Source of the DNA: Leptospiraceae bacterium
GTDB taxonomy: Bacteria; Spirochaetota; Leptospiria; Leptospirales; Leptospiraceae
NCBI GenBank assembly: GCA_024233865.1
Contig: JACKPA010000024.1
Location: 1-43,732, forward strand
DNA: 43,732 nt
Direction of reading: 5' to 3'
Shown here: piece after piece, positions 18,087 through 27,519 of the stretch
Numbering within the stretch: position 1 is the stretch's first letter
Layout: the number at the start of each line of letters is the position of its first letter
Position numbers and translations under genes: made by a program
Notes under the pieces: model-generated
What the model was told of the DNA's origin: nothing
Databases searched by the model: none
What the model saw: only the letters and a program-made list of their open reading frames with translations

Positions 18087-18206
18087 CTAATCCTGATGAA
18101 ATTGTATTTTGGGACATAATGTTAGAAATAGAAAAAATTATAGTGTTTGACTAGTATGCTATTTTTATTGTTGTAGTAACAAATACATAAATGAGGATAA
18201 AAAGCC
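18087..18206. promoter_or_regulatory. divergent intergenic region
   Basis: 120 bp separating the AAA/nuclease gene (minus) from the methyltransferase operon (plus); promoters for both must lie here. A TTGACT (about 18149) is the best -35 candidate on the plus strand but lacks a well-spaced -10 hexamer. GAGGATAAAAAGCC before the TTG at 18207 gives a usable ribosome binding site. Confidence 0.3.
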
Positions 18207-18971
18207 TTGAAGCAGTGGTATGAATTACTCTTTGAAAACTACGGGAAAAAATACGATACTGAAAATTTTACTCAAGGGACAATGGGTGAGTGTGATTTTA
18301 TTGAAAAAGAGATCAACTTCGATAAATCCAAAAAGATAATTGATATAGCATGTGGAACAGGAAGACACTCCATTGAGTTGACAAAAAGGGGGTATAACGT
18401 AATTGGTATTGACTTGTCCGAATCTCTGTTGGAGAGAGCGAGAAAAAAAGCAAAAGAACAAAACCTATCCATAAGTTTTTACCAACACGACGCAAGAAAA
18501 CTCCCGTTTAAAAATGAGTTTGATTTGGCAATCATGCTGTGTGAAGGAGGCTTTCCTTTAATGGAAACTGACGAGATGAACTTTGAAATTCTAAAAAATA
18601 CCTGGAATGTTTTAAAGTCTCCGGGTAAACTGATATTTACCACTCTGAATGGTTTGTTTCCTATATTTAATTCCATTGAGAAGTTTTGTGCCATAACAAC
18701 AATGGAAGGAAACGCTACCTATAACAATAACACCTTTGATCTGATGACATTCCGAGACTACAATATAACTAGGATTGAGGATGATTTGGGAAACCCAAAA
18801 GAATTAGAGTGTAATGAAAGGTATTATATCCCACCGGAAATAACATGGCTACTCAAATCACTGGGATTTTACAAAATTGATATATACGGAGCCAAACTCG
18901 GAAAGTTTTCGAGAGATGACAAATTAACAAAAGATGATTTTGAAATGTTAGTAATTGCTGAGAAACAATGA
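18207..18971 (+). CDS. class I SAM-dependent methyltransferase
   Basis: A 254-residue Rossmann-fold methyltransferase. Motif I is IIDIACGTGRHSIEL (about 44-58), followed by the acidic VIGIDLS loop, DARKLPF (motif II region) and LKSPGKLIFTT (motif III). No substrate-specific domain is visible, so the acceptor is unknown. The start is a TTG preceded by GAGG; no ATG in this frame fits better. The stop overlaps the MoxR gene start by 4 nt (ATGA), so it heads a three-gene operon with MoxR and the VWA protein. That linkage suggests, but does not show, a common function. Confidence 0.85.
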   Translation: MKQWYELLFENYGKKYDTENFTQGTMGECDFIEKEINFDKSKKIIDIACGTGRHSIELTKRGYNVIGIDLSESLLERARKKAKEQNLSISFYQHDARKLPFKNEFDLAIMLCEGGFPLMETDEMNFEILKNTWNVLKSPGKLIFTTLNGLFPIFNSIEKFCAITTMEGNATYNNNTFDLMTFRDYNITRIEDDLGNPKELECNERYYIPPEITWLLKSLGFYKIDIYGAKLGKFSRDDKLTKDDFEMLVIAEKQ

Positions 18972-20032
18972 ATTCAGCTTACTCTCTTACACAATCCCAA
19001 CTGACAGACTTTTTACTAAACGTAGCCATTGTAAGACCTGTTTTTATTTGGGGTGCACCAGGAATAGGAAAGTCAGCCCTTGTAGAAGATTTTGCTTCTC
19101 AAGTTGGGCTTGCCTGTATTTCTCTTTTAGGGAGTCAACTTGCTCCGGAAGACATTATTGGTGTCCCACAGATAGTTGATGGGAAAAGTCGGTTTTGTCC
19201 TCCTACAACCATTGCTTTGGATGATCCGTACTGCCTCTTTTTGGATGAACTAAATGCTTGTTCACATGAAGTCCAAAAGGCATTTTATAGCTTAATCCAC
19301 GAAAGAAGGATTGGCGAATACCAACTTCCCAAAGGCTCTGTTATAATAGGAGCTGGGAATCGGGCACAAGACAACGCCATTGTGAAGCAGATGTCCTCAG
19401 CACTGATCAACCGTATGGTTCATGTTCATTTGCAAGTTTCCACAAAAGACTGGCTGGATTGGGCGAAACAAAACGACATTCACCCCTATATTCTGGAATA
19501 CATTCAAATTCGTCCTGATCATTTGTGGAGTCAACCACCAAAACACGAAGAAACCTTTTCCACACCAAGATCGTGGCATATACTTAGTGATGCTCTTCAT
19601 AATTTTGGTGAGGGAATCACAGATGTTATGTTTGAAGCGTTGACTAACGGTTGTTTGTCACCTGGTCACGCTGTACAGTTTCGAGCATTTCTCAAACAAA
19701 TTAAAAATAAGTACCAACTAAATGCCATATTAAAAGGAGATGCCAAATGGCCTTACAAGCCAGAAGATAGAGACGTTTTATATTTTTTAGCTCAATCTTT
19801 TCGTGCCAGACTTATCAAGGAATTACCCGAAAACAAAAAGTCATTGTCTAACGAAAACCAAGAATTTGTTCATCAATCAAAGTCTTTGTTAAAAGAACTC
19901 GCCATTTTAAGCTTAGAAATTGCTCAGATGGTTGTAGTGGAAGATAAAAATCTAGGTAAACTTCCGGATTGGTTTTTATTGGAAATAGTTCGAGATTTGC
20001 CGAGACTCGCTACTAAAAAAAATGAAACCTAA
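18968..20032 (+). CDS. MoxR-type AAA+ ATPase
   Basis: A 354-residue AAA+ chaperone-like ATPase. Walker A GAPGIGKS (29-36), Walker B CLFLDELN (Asp93-Glu94), sensor 1 region IIGAGNRAQD and the arginine-containing SSALINRM segment are all present. The C-terminal lid follows (about 200-354). MoxR proteins are known to work with VWA-domain partners encoded next door, usually in metal-cofactor insertion or complex assembly. Here the partner gene overlaps by 11 nt. The substrate of this particular pair is unknown. Confidence 0.9.
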   Translation: MNSAYSLTQSQLTDFLLNVAIVRPVFIWGAPGIGKSALVEDFASQVGLACISLLGSQLAPEDIIGVPQIVDGKSRFCPPTTIALDDPYCLFLDELNACSHEVQKAFYSLIHERRIGEYQLPKGSVIIGAGNRAQDNAIVKQMSSALINRMVHVHLQVSTKDWLDWAKQNDIHPYILEYIQIRPDHLWSQPPKHEETFSTPRSWHILSDALHNFGEGITDVMFEALTNGCLSPGHAVQFRAFLKQIKNKYQLNAILKGDAKWPYKPEDRDVLYFLAQSFRARLIKELPENKKSLSNENQEFVHQSKSLLKELAILSLEIAQMVVVEDKNLGKLPDWFLLEIVRDLPRLATKKNET

Positions 20033-21830
20033 ATCAAAAAAATCTCAAATCAATATTGCAGAAGAAAAATTTAATTCCGGTTTGCAATTGCTGCGATTGC
20101 ACCCTTTGTTTGGCTACCTAAAAAGAGAGGCTTCTATTTACAAAGATACAAATTTCAAATACTGCCCCAAAACCGGTTGGGCAGTGGTAACTTCCAAAGG
20201 AGAAATATTCTACCATCCTACTCGCAGAGGCGAGCCGGAAGAATGGATGTATGTACTCTGCCATTGTTTATTGCATCTCGGTTTTGGCCACTTTGAAAAG
20301 AAGAGTTCTCTACTGCCTTGGAATATAGCTTGTGATGCCATTATTACCAAATTTTTAAAAGAACTAAAAGTAGGAAACCCGCCTTTGGATATAAGTTCCA
20401 ATACGGAATTTACCTTTGGAAATGAAGAAAAATTCTACCAACACTTTTTGGAATATGGAATCGATCCAAAATTCTATCAGTATAGCACATCAGGTAGCGG
20501 TTTGGATATGTATTGGACAGAAGAGGATGAAACAAAACACGGGAAAAATCTGGATTTATGGCAAAAAACAATGGCTTCTGCTTTATCACAAGCCGTTGTA
20601 GACTCTGTTGACGTTGCAGGCGGAATTGATCCAAGACAAAAATCAAAAACAAAAGCGGCTTTGACTAAAGAATGGTTTATAAGTAATTATCCTTTGCTTG
20701 GTGCGTTTGCTTCCGTCTTTGACATTGTGGAAGACAGAAACGTATGTTCAAGGGATGGAATTCAAGTAGCTGCCGTAGATTCGGAGCTAAAAGAAATCTA
20801 TATAAACCCTTCCAGTAACTTGAATGATGAAGAACTAAGGTTTGTAATTGCTCATGAAATATTACACGTTGGGTTAAGGCACGAAGTCCGCAGACAAGGT
20901 CGTGATTCATATTTCTGGAATGTTGCCTGTGATTACGTAATCAACGGATGGTTGTTAGAAATGGGAATAGGAGACCCTCCCGAAGTAGGAATACTACACG
21001 ACCCGGAGTTGAAGGGAATGTCTGCGGAAGAATTGTACGACAAAATTGTAAAAGATTTACGAAGATTTCGCAAGCTTAGAACACTGGCAGGATTAGAAAG
21101 TTGTGATATTCTAGAACGATCCAAACCAGTTTGGTGGAACACACAAGAAGGTGTTTTGTTGGATGAATTTTATAGAAGAACCTTGAGTCAAAGTCTGGAA
21201 TACCACAGGAATTTTTCAAGAGGCTATTTGCCTGCCGGTTTGATCGAAGAAATCAATTCCATAAGCCAACCTCCTATCGCTTGGGATGTGGAATTGGCAA
21301 GATGGTTTGATGAACACATCATTCCACCTGAAAAAAGGAGAACATACTCAAGGCTAAGTAGAAGGCAATCCTCGACTCCCGATATACCTCGACCTGGTTG
21401 GCATCTTCCATCCGAACTTTTGGAGAGCCATACCTATGGAGTAATTTTAGACACATCCGGTTCTATGGATAAAAAGCTATTGGCAAAAGCATTAGGTACA
21501 ATTATAAGCTATAGCATTTCCAAAGAGGTTCCTTATGTTCGCCTTGTATTTTGTGACGCAACCTATTATGACGAAGGATTTGTAAAACCGGAAGAATTGG
21601 CAGAAAGAGTAAAGGTAAAAGGGCGAGGTGGAACAATTCTACAACCTGCTATCCGTTTTTTGGAAAATGCTAAGGACTTTCCAAAAAAGGCACCTATTTT
21701 AATTATTACCGATGCCGAGTGTGATAATCTGATAATCAGAAGAGAACACGCATTTTTAATACCTAAAGGTAAAAAGCTTCCCTTTCTTCCCAAAGGAAAA
21801 GTATTTACGGTTTCCGACTCTGTAATATAA
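20022..21830 (+). CDS. DUF2201-type protein: duplicated metallopeptidase-like domain plus VWA
   Basis: A 602-residue partner of the MoxR ATPase. It has two related metallopeptidase-like units: copy 1 at about 25-122 and copy 2 at about 222-322. Both end in WN(I/V)ACD...I......L..G.PP. Copy 2 keeps a zinc signature HEILH (His278, Glu279, His282) followed by RH; copy 1 reads HCLLH (81-85), with the catalytic glutamate lost. The C-terminal VWA domain (about 470-600) carries a MIDAS motif DTSGSM (Asp477, Ser479, Ser481), Thr538 and Asp564 in ITDAE. No signal peptide is seen, so it is cytoplasmic. The family (PF13203/PF09967 as I recall) has no settled function. Confidence 0.85.
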   Translation: MKPKSKKSQINIAEEKFNSGLQLLRLHPLFGYLKREASIYKDTNFKYCPKTGWAVVTSKGEIFYHPTRRGEPEEWMYVLCHCLLHLGFGHFEKKSSLLPWNIACDAIITKFLKELKVGNPPLDISSNTEFTFGNEEKFYQHFLEYGIDPKFYQYSTSGSGLDMYWTEEDETKHGKNLDLWQKTMASALSQAVVDSVDVAGGIDPRQKSKTKAALTKEWFISNYPLLGAFASVFDIVEDRNVCSRDGIQVAAVDSELKEIYINPSSNLNDEELRFVIAHEILHVGLRHEVRRQGRDSYFWNVACDYVINGWLLEMGIGDPPEVGILHDPELKGMSAEELYDKIVKDLRRFRKLRTLAGLESCDILERSKPVWWNTQEGVLLDEFYRRTLSQSLEYHRNFSRGYLPAGLIEEINSISQPPIAWDVELARWFDEHIIPPEKRRTYSRLSRRQSSTPDIPRPGWHLPSELLESHTYGVILDTSGSMDKKLLAKALGTIISYSISKEVPYVRLVFCDATYYDEGFVKPEELAERVKVKGRGGTILQPAIRFLENAKDFPKKAPILIITDAECDNLIIRREHAFLIPKGKKLPFLPKGKVFTVSDSVI

Positions 21831-21896
21831 AAGCATTTTTAGATAGACACTAGGGAATGTAAATTTTTATTATGAAGGATACTTTAGGAGATAATT

Positions 21897-22748
21897 ATGT
21901 TATTTATAATAGAGAAATTTCGGAAAGCTATATACTTCTTTTTTTATATGAGTATTGTAGTATGTTCTTCGGCACCTCCTCCCGTAGAGCATATTAATAT
22001 CGGTAGATTTCAATCTTTTGAAGATTACCAGTCTTTTTACAATTGTGGTTCTTTGTCAGATGATGGTTCTGAAAATATAAGCAATTATCCGAGGTTTCCT
22101 TATCTTCAAAAAGAGTGGGATGGAAATGATTTTCAAGATGCTATTGGTGTGTTAGAGCAGATTTCTGATTTTAACTATCCAAGACATTGTAGTCCCGTTA
22201 CCGGGTTGATTTTTGAACGTTTTATAACGTGGGATAATTTTAAATCCTTTCATGCTCCCGGATCGGGGGGGCAAAACAATATGGAACGTTTTACTCATAT
22301 GTACAAAAGTTTTTTTGCTCTCTTCACAAAATACGCCGAAGCCAATGAAGAACATGGTTTGTATGAGAGAGAATTATATTTTTTACTTCCGACATCTATA
22401 GAATTAATGAATAGGCTTGTAAATATGGTATTGCAGCAATCCAATTCTATTCCTATTTATCATCCGAATTATAACGGATTCCAAACAACACGCAACAAAA
22501 CAATTGGCGACTTAAACTTTTTAATCAACAACGCACTGGATTTAATTTCCAAAAGTAAAGAAAATGAGCACGATCAATTAATTGTTAGTAATAGGTTACT
22601 TATGAGTTTTTTTGGCATGATTTACTTTGTGAATCAGCACAATAGGATTAAAGGAAATGAAATATTCCAAAAGCTAGAAAAAAAATCAAGCAATTTACAA
22701 CTAGCAGCAAATTATAATAAACTCTCAAGATTATTTTATAGTCGATAG
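21897..22748 (+). CDS. putative lipoprotein, unknown function
   Basis: A 283-residue protein I do not recognise. The N-terminus has a basic patch, a hydrophobic stretch and then SIVVCSSAPPP; Cys23 could be lipidated, although valine just before the cysteine is atypical. The rest is polar, rich in Asn, Phe and Tyr, with no repeats or catalytic motifs seen. An AGGAG seven bases before the ATG is a strong ribosome binding site. It lies 66 nt after the VWA gene and 110 nt before the papain-like peptidase gene, all on the same strand. Confidence 0.6.
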   Translation: MLFIIEKFRKAIYFFFYMSIVVCSSAPPPVEHINIGRFQSFEDYQSFYNCGSLSDDGSENISNYPRFPYLQKEWDGNDFQDAIGVLEQISDFNYPRHCSPVTGLIFERFITWDNFKSFHAPGSGGQNNMERFTHMYKSFFALFTKYAEANEEHGLYERELYFLLPTSIELMNRLVNMVLQQSNSIPIYHPNYNGFQTTRNKTIGDLNFLINNALDLISKSKENEHDQLIVSNRLLMSFFGMIYFVNQHNRIKGNEIFQKLEKKSSNLQLAANYNKLSRLFYSR

Positions 22749-22858
22749 ATTCCGACACCTCATTATTTTATTACTTTGTGTTAAGATTATTTGATTTTCA
22801 AGATTTACTGAATTGATTAAATTGATTTATAAGAATTTTTTTATTGGGAAGTTTTAGA

Positions 22859-24133
22859 ATGAGTGAATTTGTTATTAAACGAGCCGACGGAAGTGAAAGA
22901 AAAATATCCGGTTATATGTATGCTGCACCTGGAGGTGACCGCAAAAAATATGCTTCCGGAAAATACGGTGAGGAAAAACTGCCACCCAAAGTAGATTTAA
23001 GGCATTATATGACTAATGTAGAAAATCAGGGTGAATTAAACAGTTGTGTGGCAAATGCTGTAGCTGGAGCCTATGAATATTTGGTAAAAAAACACAAAGG
23101 CATAGACCAGTATGATGTAAGCCGTTTGTTTATCTATTACAATGCAAGACAATTGGATAATATGGAAAATGAAGACGCTGGTTCTTTTATTGCTTCGGCT
23201 ATCGAAAGCCTAAAAGAACATGGGGCTTGTTCCGAAGATACTTGGCCCTACGATCCGGAATTGGTGAACGAAGAACCGGAAGAAGATGCTTATGTGGAAG
23301 CTGCTGAATTTTTGGTGGAGGATGTCGAATGGATTCCAACAGACTTATTCTCATGGAAACATTCTCTTGCAGAAGGCTATCCGATAATCTTTGGAATTTC
23401 TCTTTTTGAATCTTTTGATTATCAAAGGAAAAAGGGTTTGGTTCCCATGCCCACCGAGAAAGAAACGTCCAGAGAGTCTCATGGAGGACATGCCATGTTG
23501 TGTGTGGGATATTCTGACCCGGACAAATTGTTTATCGTACGCAATTCATGGGGAAACGATTGGGGTGACAACGGATATTGCTATATTCCCTACAATTACT
23601 TAATCAATGAAAAGTTTAATGGTGGAGATAGTTGGATAATCAGGCAGCTAGACAATTTTGAAGTGGATGAAGAAACTTGGGGTGATGATTCTTCTATTAC
23701 CGGTGACTACGAAACCGAGCTTGCAGAGATGTCTGATGAAGATTATAACGACATGCTAGACGATATGGGTGAGTATCCTCTTGAATTCAGGATCGCTCAC
23801 ATAATGCTGTACGGAGCGAATGAGGATGGTGAAATAAGTGAAGAAGAATATGATGAGATTGCTGCTTACCTAAGAGATACACTCGACAAATTAGGTGTGG
23901 AATTAGATGCCAAAAAAATACTTAAAAATTGTATGAAAGAAATCGACAACGAAGATTTACTCGAAGAATCCGTAGAGTTGCTTGGTGAGTATTTGTCAAA
24001 ATCACTACTAGCCAAAATAGCCAAAGACGTAGAAGAGATTATTGGAATAGATGATTTATCAGAGGAAGAAGAAAATTTTGTATATGGCTTAGTAGAAGCT
24101 TGGCAGATTGAAGAAGGAGAAGACGAGGATTAA
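22859..24133 (+). CDS. papain-family (C1A) cysteine peptidase with TerB-like C-terminal domain
   Basis: A 424-residue protein counted from ATG 22859. I prefer this start to the in-frame TTG at 22844 because GGGAAG lies just upstream. The C1A core occupies about 30-275: oxyanion Gln57 and nucleophile Cys63 in ENQGELNSCVANA, His211 in HGGHAML and Asn229 in RNSWGNDWG, so all catalytic residues are present. There is no signal peptide and no obvious inhibitory propeptide, suggesting an intracellular enzyme. The very acidic C-terminal about 120 residues (LEFRIAHIMLYGANEDGEIS..EE) look like a TerB-like helical domain with a DG.IS..E turn. Such peptidases occur near toxin, encapsulin or stress loci; the role here is unknown. 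Confidence 0.85.
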   Translation: MSEFVIKRADGSERKISGYMYAAPGGDRKKYASGKYGEEKLPPKVDLRHYMTNVENQGELNSCVANAVAGAYEYLVKKHKGIDQYDVSRLFIYYNARQLDNMENEDAGSFIASAIESLKEHGACSEDTWPYDPELVNEEPEEDAYVEAAEFLVEDVEWIPTDLFSWKHSLAEGYPIIFGISLFESFDYQRKKGLVPMPTEKETSRESHGGHAMLCVGYSDPDKLFIVRNSWGNDWGDNGYCYIPYNYLINEKFNGGDSWIIRQLDNFEVDEETWGDDSSITGDYETELAEMSDEDYNDMLDDMGEYPLEFRIAHIMLYGANEDGEISEEEYDEIAAYLRDTLDKLGVELDAKKILKNCMKEIDNEDLLEESVELLGEYLSKSLLAKIAKDVEEIIGIDDLSEEEENFVYGLVEAWQIEEGEDED

Positions 24134-24152
24134 ATAAGTCTTTTTTAGTAAT

Positions 24153-24183
24153 CAATGGTAAGGGCTTAATCCCCTTACCGTTG
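24153..24183 (+). terminator. strong hairpin after the peptidase gene
   Basis: A 12-bp stem with one G-U pair (arms 24153-24164 and 24172-24183, core GGTAAGGG/CCCTTACC) and a 7-nt loop, 20 nt after the peptidase stop. No T tract follows the 3' arm, but TTTTTT precedes the 5' arm. It may be a transcript-end stabiliser or an imperfect terminator. Confidence 0.5.
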
Positions 24184-24335
24184 GGATTTGTAAATAAAAA
24201 TACATTACAATTGATTTTTAAGCCTTATATTTGAGAAAGATTTAACTTTTTTTAAAAAAAATCGTAATTTTTTTTAAGATTTTAGGTACCAACTCTTCAT
24301 TTTTATACCCATTATAAGTATAAGGGAGAATAAAA

Positions 24336-25868
24336 ATGAATACCATGAGTTATGTTTTTAGTGCAAATTTGGAAGGATTAAACGCCAGTAGCGTACGAGT
24401 AGAAGTTAATATAAAAAGGGGAATTCCAAGGTTTTGTATAGTTGGTTTGGCTGACGCTTCCATACGAGAAGCCGTTGATAGAGTTCGGATTGCTATAGAA
24501 AATAGCGGTTACGAATTTCCATTGCAAAATATATTGGTAAATCTTGCACCTGCCGGTCATAGAAAAGAAGGGAGTTGGTTTGATCTATCTATTGCTCTTG
24601 CCATACTAATTGTAACGGAACAGATAGACCTTAAAATCGACCTTGAAAAATTTTTATTTCTGGGTGAATTGGGCTTAGACGGGAGTATAAAACCAATGAA
24701 AGGCTTGATTAATGTTTTGTTTAGCATCGAAAAAGACAGTTTTTCATCTGTTGTGATTCCAAGTGAAAACCGTTTTGAAGCTTCTCTTGCCAAACACCTG
24801 AATATTTATTGCGTGTCTCATTTAAATGAGCTGAAACAAGTTTTAAGTGGAAACAAACCAAAAGAAGAGGTTGGAAAAACCTATACGCCTGTCGCTGAGA
24901 ATTTACCAACTATACAACTCTATAACGATCAACTTCTTGCCATGAGGGCTTTGATGATTGCCGTAGCCGGTAGACATCATTTACTTATGCTTGGAAACCC
25001 AGGAGCAGGCAAAACCATGTTGGCAAAATTAGCATCCACTCTACAGCCACCCGCAACTGAAGAAGAATATTTGGAAATTTTGCGTATCAAATCCAATGCT
25101 GAGCTTATTCTGAATGAAAAATCTCTTTTGGTTCACAGACCTTTCAGAAGCCCTCACCATACCGCTTCCGATATTTCGATAGTAGGTGGCGGTAGAGACT
25201 TGAGGATGGGCGAAGTTACACTTGCTCACAATGGCATTTTATTTCTGGATGAACTGGGAGAATTCAAACCCCAGGTCATACAGGTTCTCAGAGAGCCTAT
25301 GGAAGAAGGGAAAATCACCATTTCAAGGGTTAGCGGTCATTATACATATCCGGCTTCGTTTCTTTTGATATCCGCTACAAATCCCTGCCCTTGCGGATAT
25401 TTTGGTAGCAACGAAAGACAGTGTTTATGCTCGATTTCCAAAGTGAAAAAATACGTTCAAAAGTTTTCCGGTCCTTTTATGGATAGAATTGATCTGGAAG
25501 TTGAGCTGAATATTTACAAAAACGACTCTCGAAAACAAGAACCTGTAAATCTGTCCGAAATGTATGACAAAATTGTCTATGCAAAAGAAATGCAAGATGC
25601 CCGCTATAAACAATACAAATACAACTTTAATGGAATGGTAAATGGAGCTGATATGGAGAATTTCTTTTTGTTTGATGGGAATACAAAAGGGGTTTGGGAT
25701 ATGTTAAAGGTTCAACTTTCTAGCAGTATCCGAAAACTAAATATCATAAAAAAAGTGGCAAGGACAATTGCAGATTTAGAGAAAAGTGAGCTTATCAAAG
25801 AAAACCATATTTTTGAAGCTCTGAGTTATCGAAGTTTTCAAAACTATTTGGTAAAATTGGCTGCTTAA
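24336..25868 (+). CDS. comM: ComM/YifB-family Mg-chelatase-like AAA+ helicase
   Basis: A 510-residue protein. The N-terminal Lon-protease-like domain starts YVFSANLEGLNA and includes VNLAPAGHRKEGSWFDL. The central Mg-chelatase AAA+ module has Walker A GNPGAGKT (220-227) and Walker B ILFLDELGEF. A C-terminal domain carries cysteines in NPCPCGYFGSNERQCLCS and ends with KSELIKENHIFEALSYR. ComM is known as a hexameric branch-migration helicase that helps integrate incoming DNA during natural transformation. AGGGAG seven bases before the first ATG supports this start over Met4. The 200-bp upstream region holds the hairpin listed separately and A/T-rich DNA. Confidence 0.93.
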   Translation: MNTMSYVFSANLEGLNASSVRVEVNIKRGIPRFCIVGLADASIREAVDRVRIAIENSGYEFPLQNILVNLAPAGHRKEGSWFDLSIALAILIVTEQIDLKIDLEKFLFLGELGLDGSIKPMKGLINVLFSIEKDSFSSVVIPSENRFEASLAKHLNIYCVSHLNELKQVLSGNKPKEEVGKTYTPVAENLPTIQLYNDQLLAMRALMIAVAGRHHLLMLGNPGAGKTMLAKLASTLQPPATEEEYLEILRIKSNAELILNEKSLLVHRPFRSPHHTASDISIVGGGRDLRMGEVTLAHNGILFLDELGEFKPQVIQVLREPMEEGKITISRVSGHYTYPASFLLISATNPCPCGYFGSNERQCLCSISKVKKYVQKFSGPFMDRIDLEVELNIYKNDSRKQEPVNLSEMYDKIVYAKEMQDARYKQYKYNFNGMVNGADMENFFLFDGNTKGVWDMLKVQLSSSIRKLNIIKKVARTIADLEKSELIKENHIFEALSYRSFQNYLVKLAA

Positions 25869-25985
25869 GTAACGTGAGTTAGATATAAAGTTTTTTTCTA
25901 AAACTATCTTATCCATTGATAAAACAGGGTTTATTACAATGTATAGAAAAATAAAGAAATACAATTTTTTTAATAATGGCTTCAT
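25776..25985 (-). CDS. possible small exported protein antisense to the comM 3' end
   Basis: A 69-codon frame whose N-terminus looks like a genuine signal peptide (MKPLLKKLYFFIFLYIVINP, cleavage around VLS). AAGGA lies eight bases before the ATG, better than most spurious ORFs. However, the last 31 codons are antisense to comM and the C-terminal residues have no recognisable features. It may be a real small secreted protein, or the start of an old exported gene whose remainder was replaced when comM or the flanking region rearranged. Confidence 0.35.
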   Translation of the reverse strand: MKPLLKKLYFFIFLYIVINPVLSMDKIVLEKNFISNSRYLSSQFYQIVLKTSITQSFKNMVFFDKLTFL

Positions 25986-26164
25986 TTGATTAGTCCTTTT
26001 TAAAATGAGTTTGATAAAATTTAAATTTGTTTATTCAAGATTTTTCTTAAATAACAAAAAAGTCAAATATATTTATTAATAATTCACATTCTGATTTGTA
26101 ATTCATTTTTGAAAAAATCTTATTTTTTATTGACTAAACAAATGATAGCCTATAGAGTTGTATT
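25986..26164. other. A/T-rich intergenic region upstream of DUF3782-like copy 1
   Basis: About 180 bp of very A/T-rich sequence. It supplies the ribosome binding site for the small minus-strand ORF and, at its right end, the conserved block with TTGACT (26130-26135) and TATAGA just before the ATG of copy 1. Nothing else is supported. Confidence 0.4.
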
Positions 26165-26761
26165 ATGGGACTGCCAAACTACATAGTACAACAATTTCCG
26201 GCAGAAATCAGGACTCCAATAACCGTTCTGGGAGAATGGATGTCAGAAAATTCAGTCAAACGAGAAGACTTTAGAGAGCTAAAAAATACGGTTGTTTCTA
26301 TTGCAAAAAGTGTTCAAGAACTTGCTGAAGCTCAAAAACGGACCGAAAATCGGATGGAAGAACTCGCTCTGTATATGAAAGAAGGATTCAAAAGGGTGAA
26401 CGAACAGTTTTCTACCCTGGGAAGTCGATGGGGTATCAAAACCGAAAATACGATTCGGAACACCATAAAAACACTTTTGGAAAATTCGGGTTATACCGTA
26501 AGCAGAGGCTATTATGCAGATAGAGAAATTGATGTCATTATCAAAAACGGTGAGCATATTCTACTCGAAATCACTTCTTCTGCTCTTAAAAAAGACGTTA
26601 GAAACCTAAACAAATCCGCAGAGGACTATCAAACCAAGGTAGGGATTGAGCCAAAACTTATGATTGCTGCTATCTATATTCCTCCAACCGTAATGCGGGA
26701 AATCGTAGAATCACCGAGAAAGATTGAGATTTTTACTGACGAAGAAGAGGACGATTTTTAA
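26165..26761 (+). CDS. DUF3782-like coiled-coil PD-(D/E)XK protein, copy 1
   Basis: A 198-residue soluble protein: short N-terminal helix, coiled coil (about 32-85, SVKREDFRELK...RVNEQF) and a C-terminal PD-(D/E)XK-like core with Asp123 (REIDVII) and Glu135 (ILLEITSS). The usual catalytic lysine position reads Thr137, as in several DUF3782/DUF1626-type proteins, so nuclease activity is uncertain. Two near-identical paralogues lie at 32514 and 40278. No ribosome binding site precedes the ATG; a promoter-like block ends only about 8 nt upstream, suggesting leaderless translation. The gene converges on the large kinase gene with 17 bp between stops. Confidence 0.75.
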   Translation: MGLPNYIVQQFPAEIRTPITVLGEWMSENSVKREDFRELKNTVVSIAKSVQELAEAQKRTENRMEELALYMKEGFKRVNEQFSTLGSRWGIKTENTIRNTIKTLLENSGYTVSRGYYADREIDVIIKNGEHILLEITSSALKKDVRNLNKSAEDYQTKVGIEPKLMIAAIYIPPTVMREIVESPRKIEIFTDEEEDDF

Positions 26762-27519
26762 CTTAAAAAGCTAAAATCTCATTCAAGCGGTAATCTCACA
26801 ATGAATGTTGTTCCTTCACCCGGTTCGCTCTCTACCTCAATTTTTCCATTATAAATCGAAATCAGTTTGGATATGTAACCCAAACCAAGACCAATTCCCG
26901 TTGACGGCTTAGTGGAGAAAAACGGGTCAAATATCCGGTGCAGATGCTCTTTTTTGATTCCCATTCCGGTGTCTGTGACCTCTATTCTGCAAAAGTTGTC
27001 TTCCTTTTTGCATACTACCTTGATTAGCTTTTCTTTTGTATATTGTGTGTATTTATCCGTCAGAGCGTCTTTTGAGTTCAAGATTAGATTTTTCACTATC
27101 GAATCAAAATGGTCGTCATTTCCCAATATTTCAACTTTTTCTATGTCCGTTTGAAAGGTAATTCCGTAACCCGTAAATTCTTCCTGGCTTTCGTTTAGGA
27201 TTTTTTGGATCACACTTTCCATATTGACTATAAATTCTCCTTTTGTCACCTGACCTACTTCGGAATAATTCAAAATCTCTGTAGTGACTCGTAAGCCCCT
27301 ATTCGTTGAACTGCTTACAATTCCCAAAATTCTTTCGATTGTTTCTTCATTGGTGTTGATGTCCCGCATCAAAAAGGCAATGTCTTGCATGGTTTTTGGG
27401 TCAACCAAAGGTTTTATTTTTAGGAAAATTTCTTTGAGCATTGTGCTGTTTTTTGAGCATAGACTTTCTTCGTTTTCCTTCTGTGGAATGATCTTGCCGA
27501 TCACCAGTTTTGCCCCAGC
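26357..27519. repeat. 1.16-kb duplicated tract, copy 1 (identical to 32706-33868)
   Basis: Running from codon 65 of the DUF3782-like gene across both stop codons and into the HisKA region of the opposing kinase gene. Reading it against 32706-33868 (constant offset 6349) I found no difference; the first mismatches are just before 26357 and at 27520. Flanking sequence diverges quickly on the kinase side. Fits recent gene conversion or segmental duplication. Confidence 0.85.
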
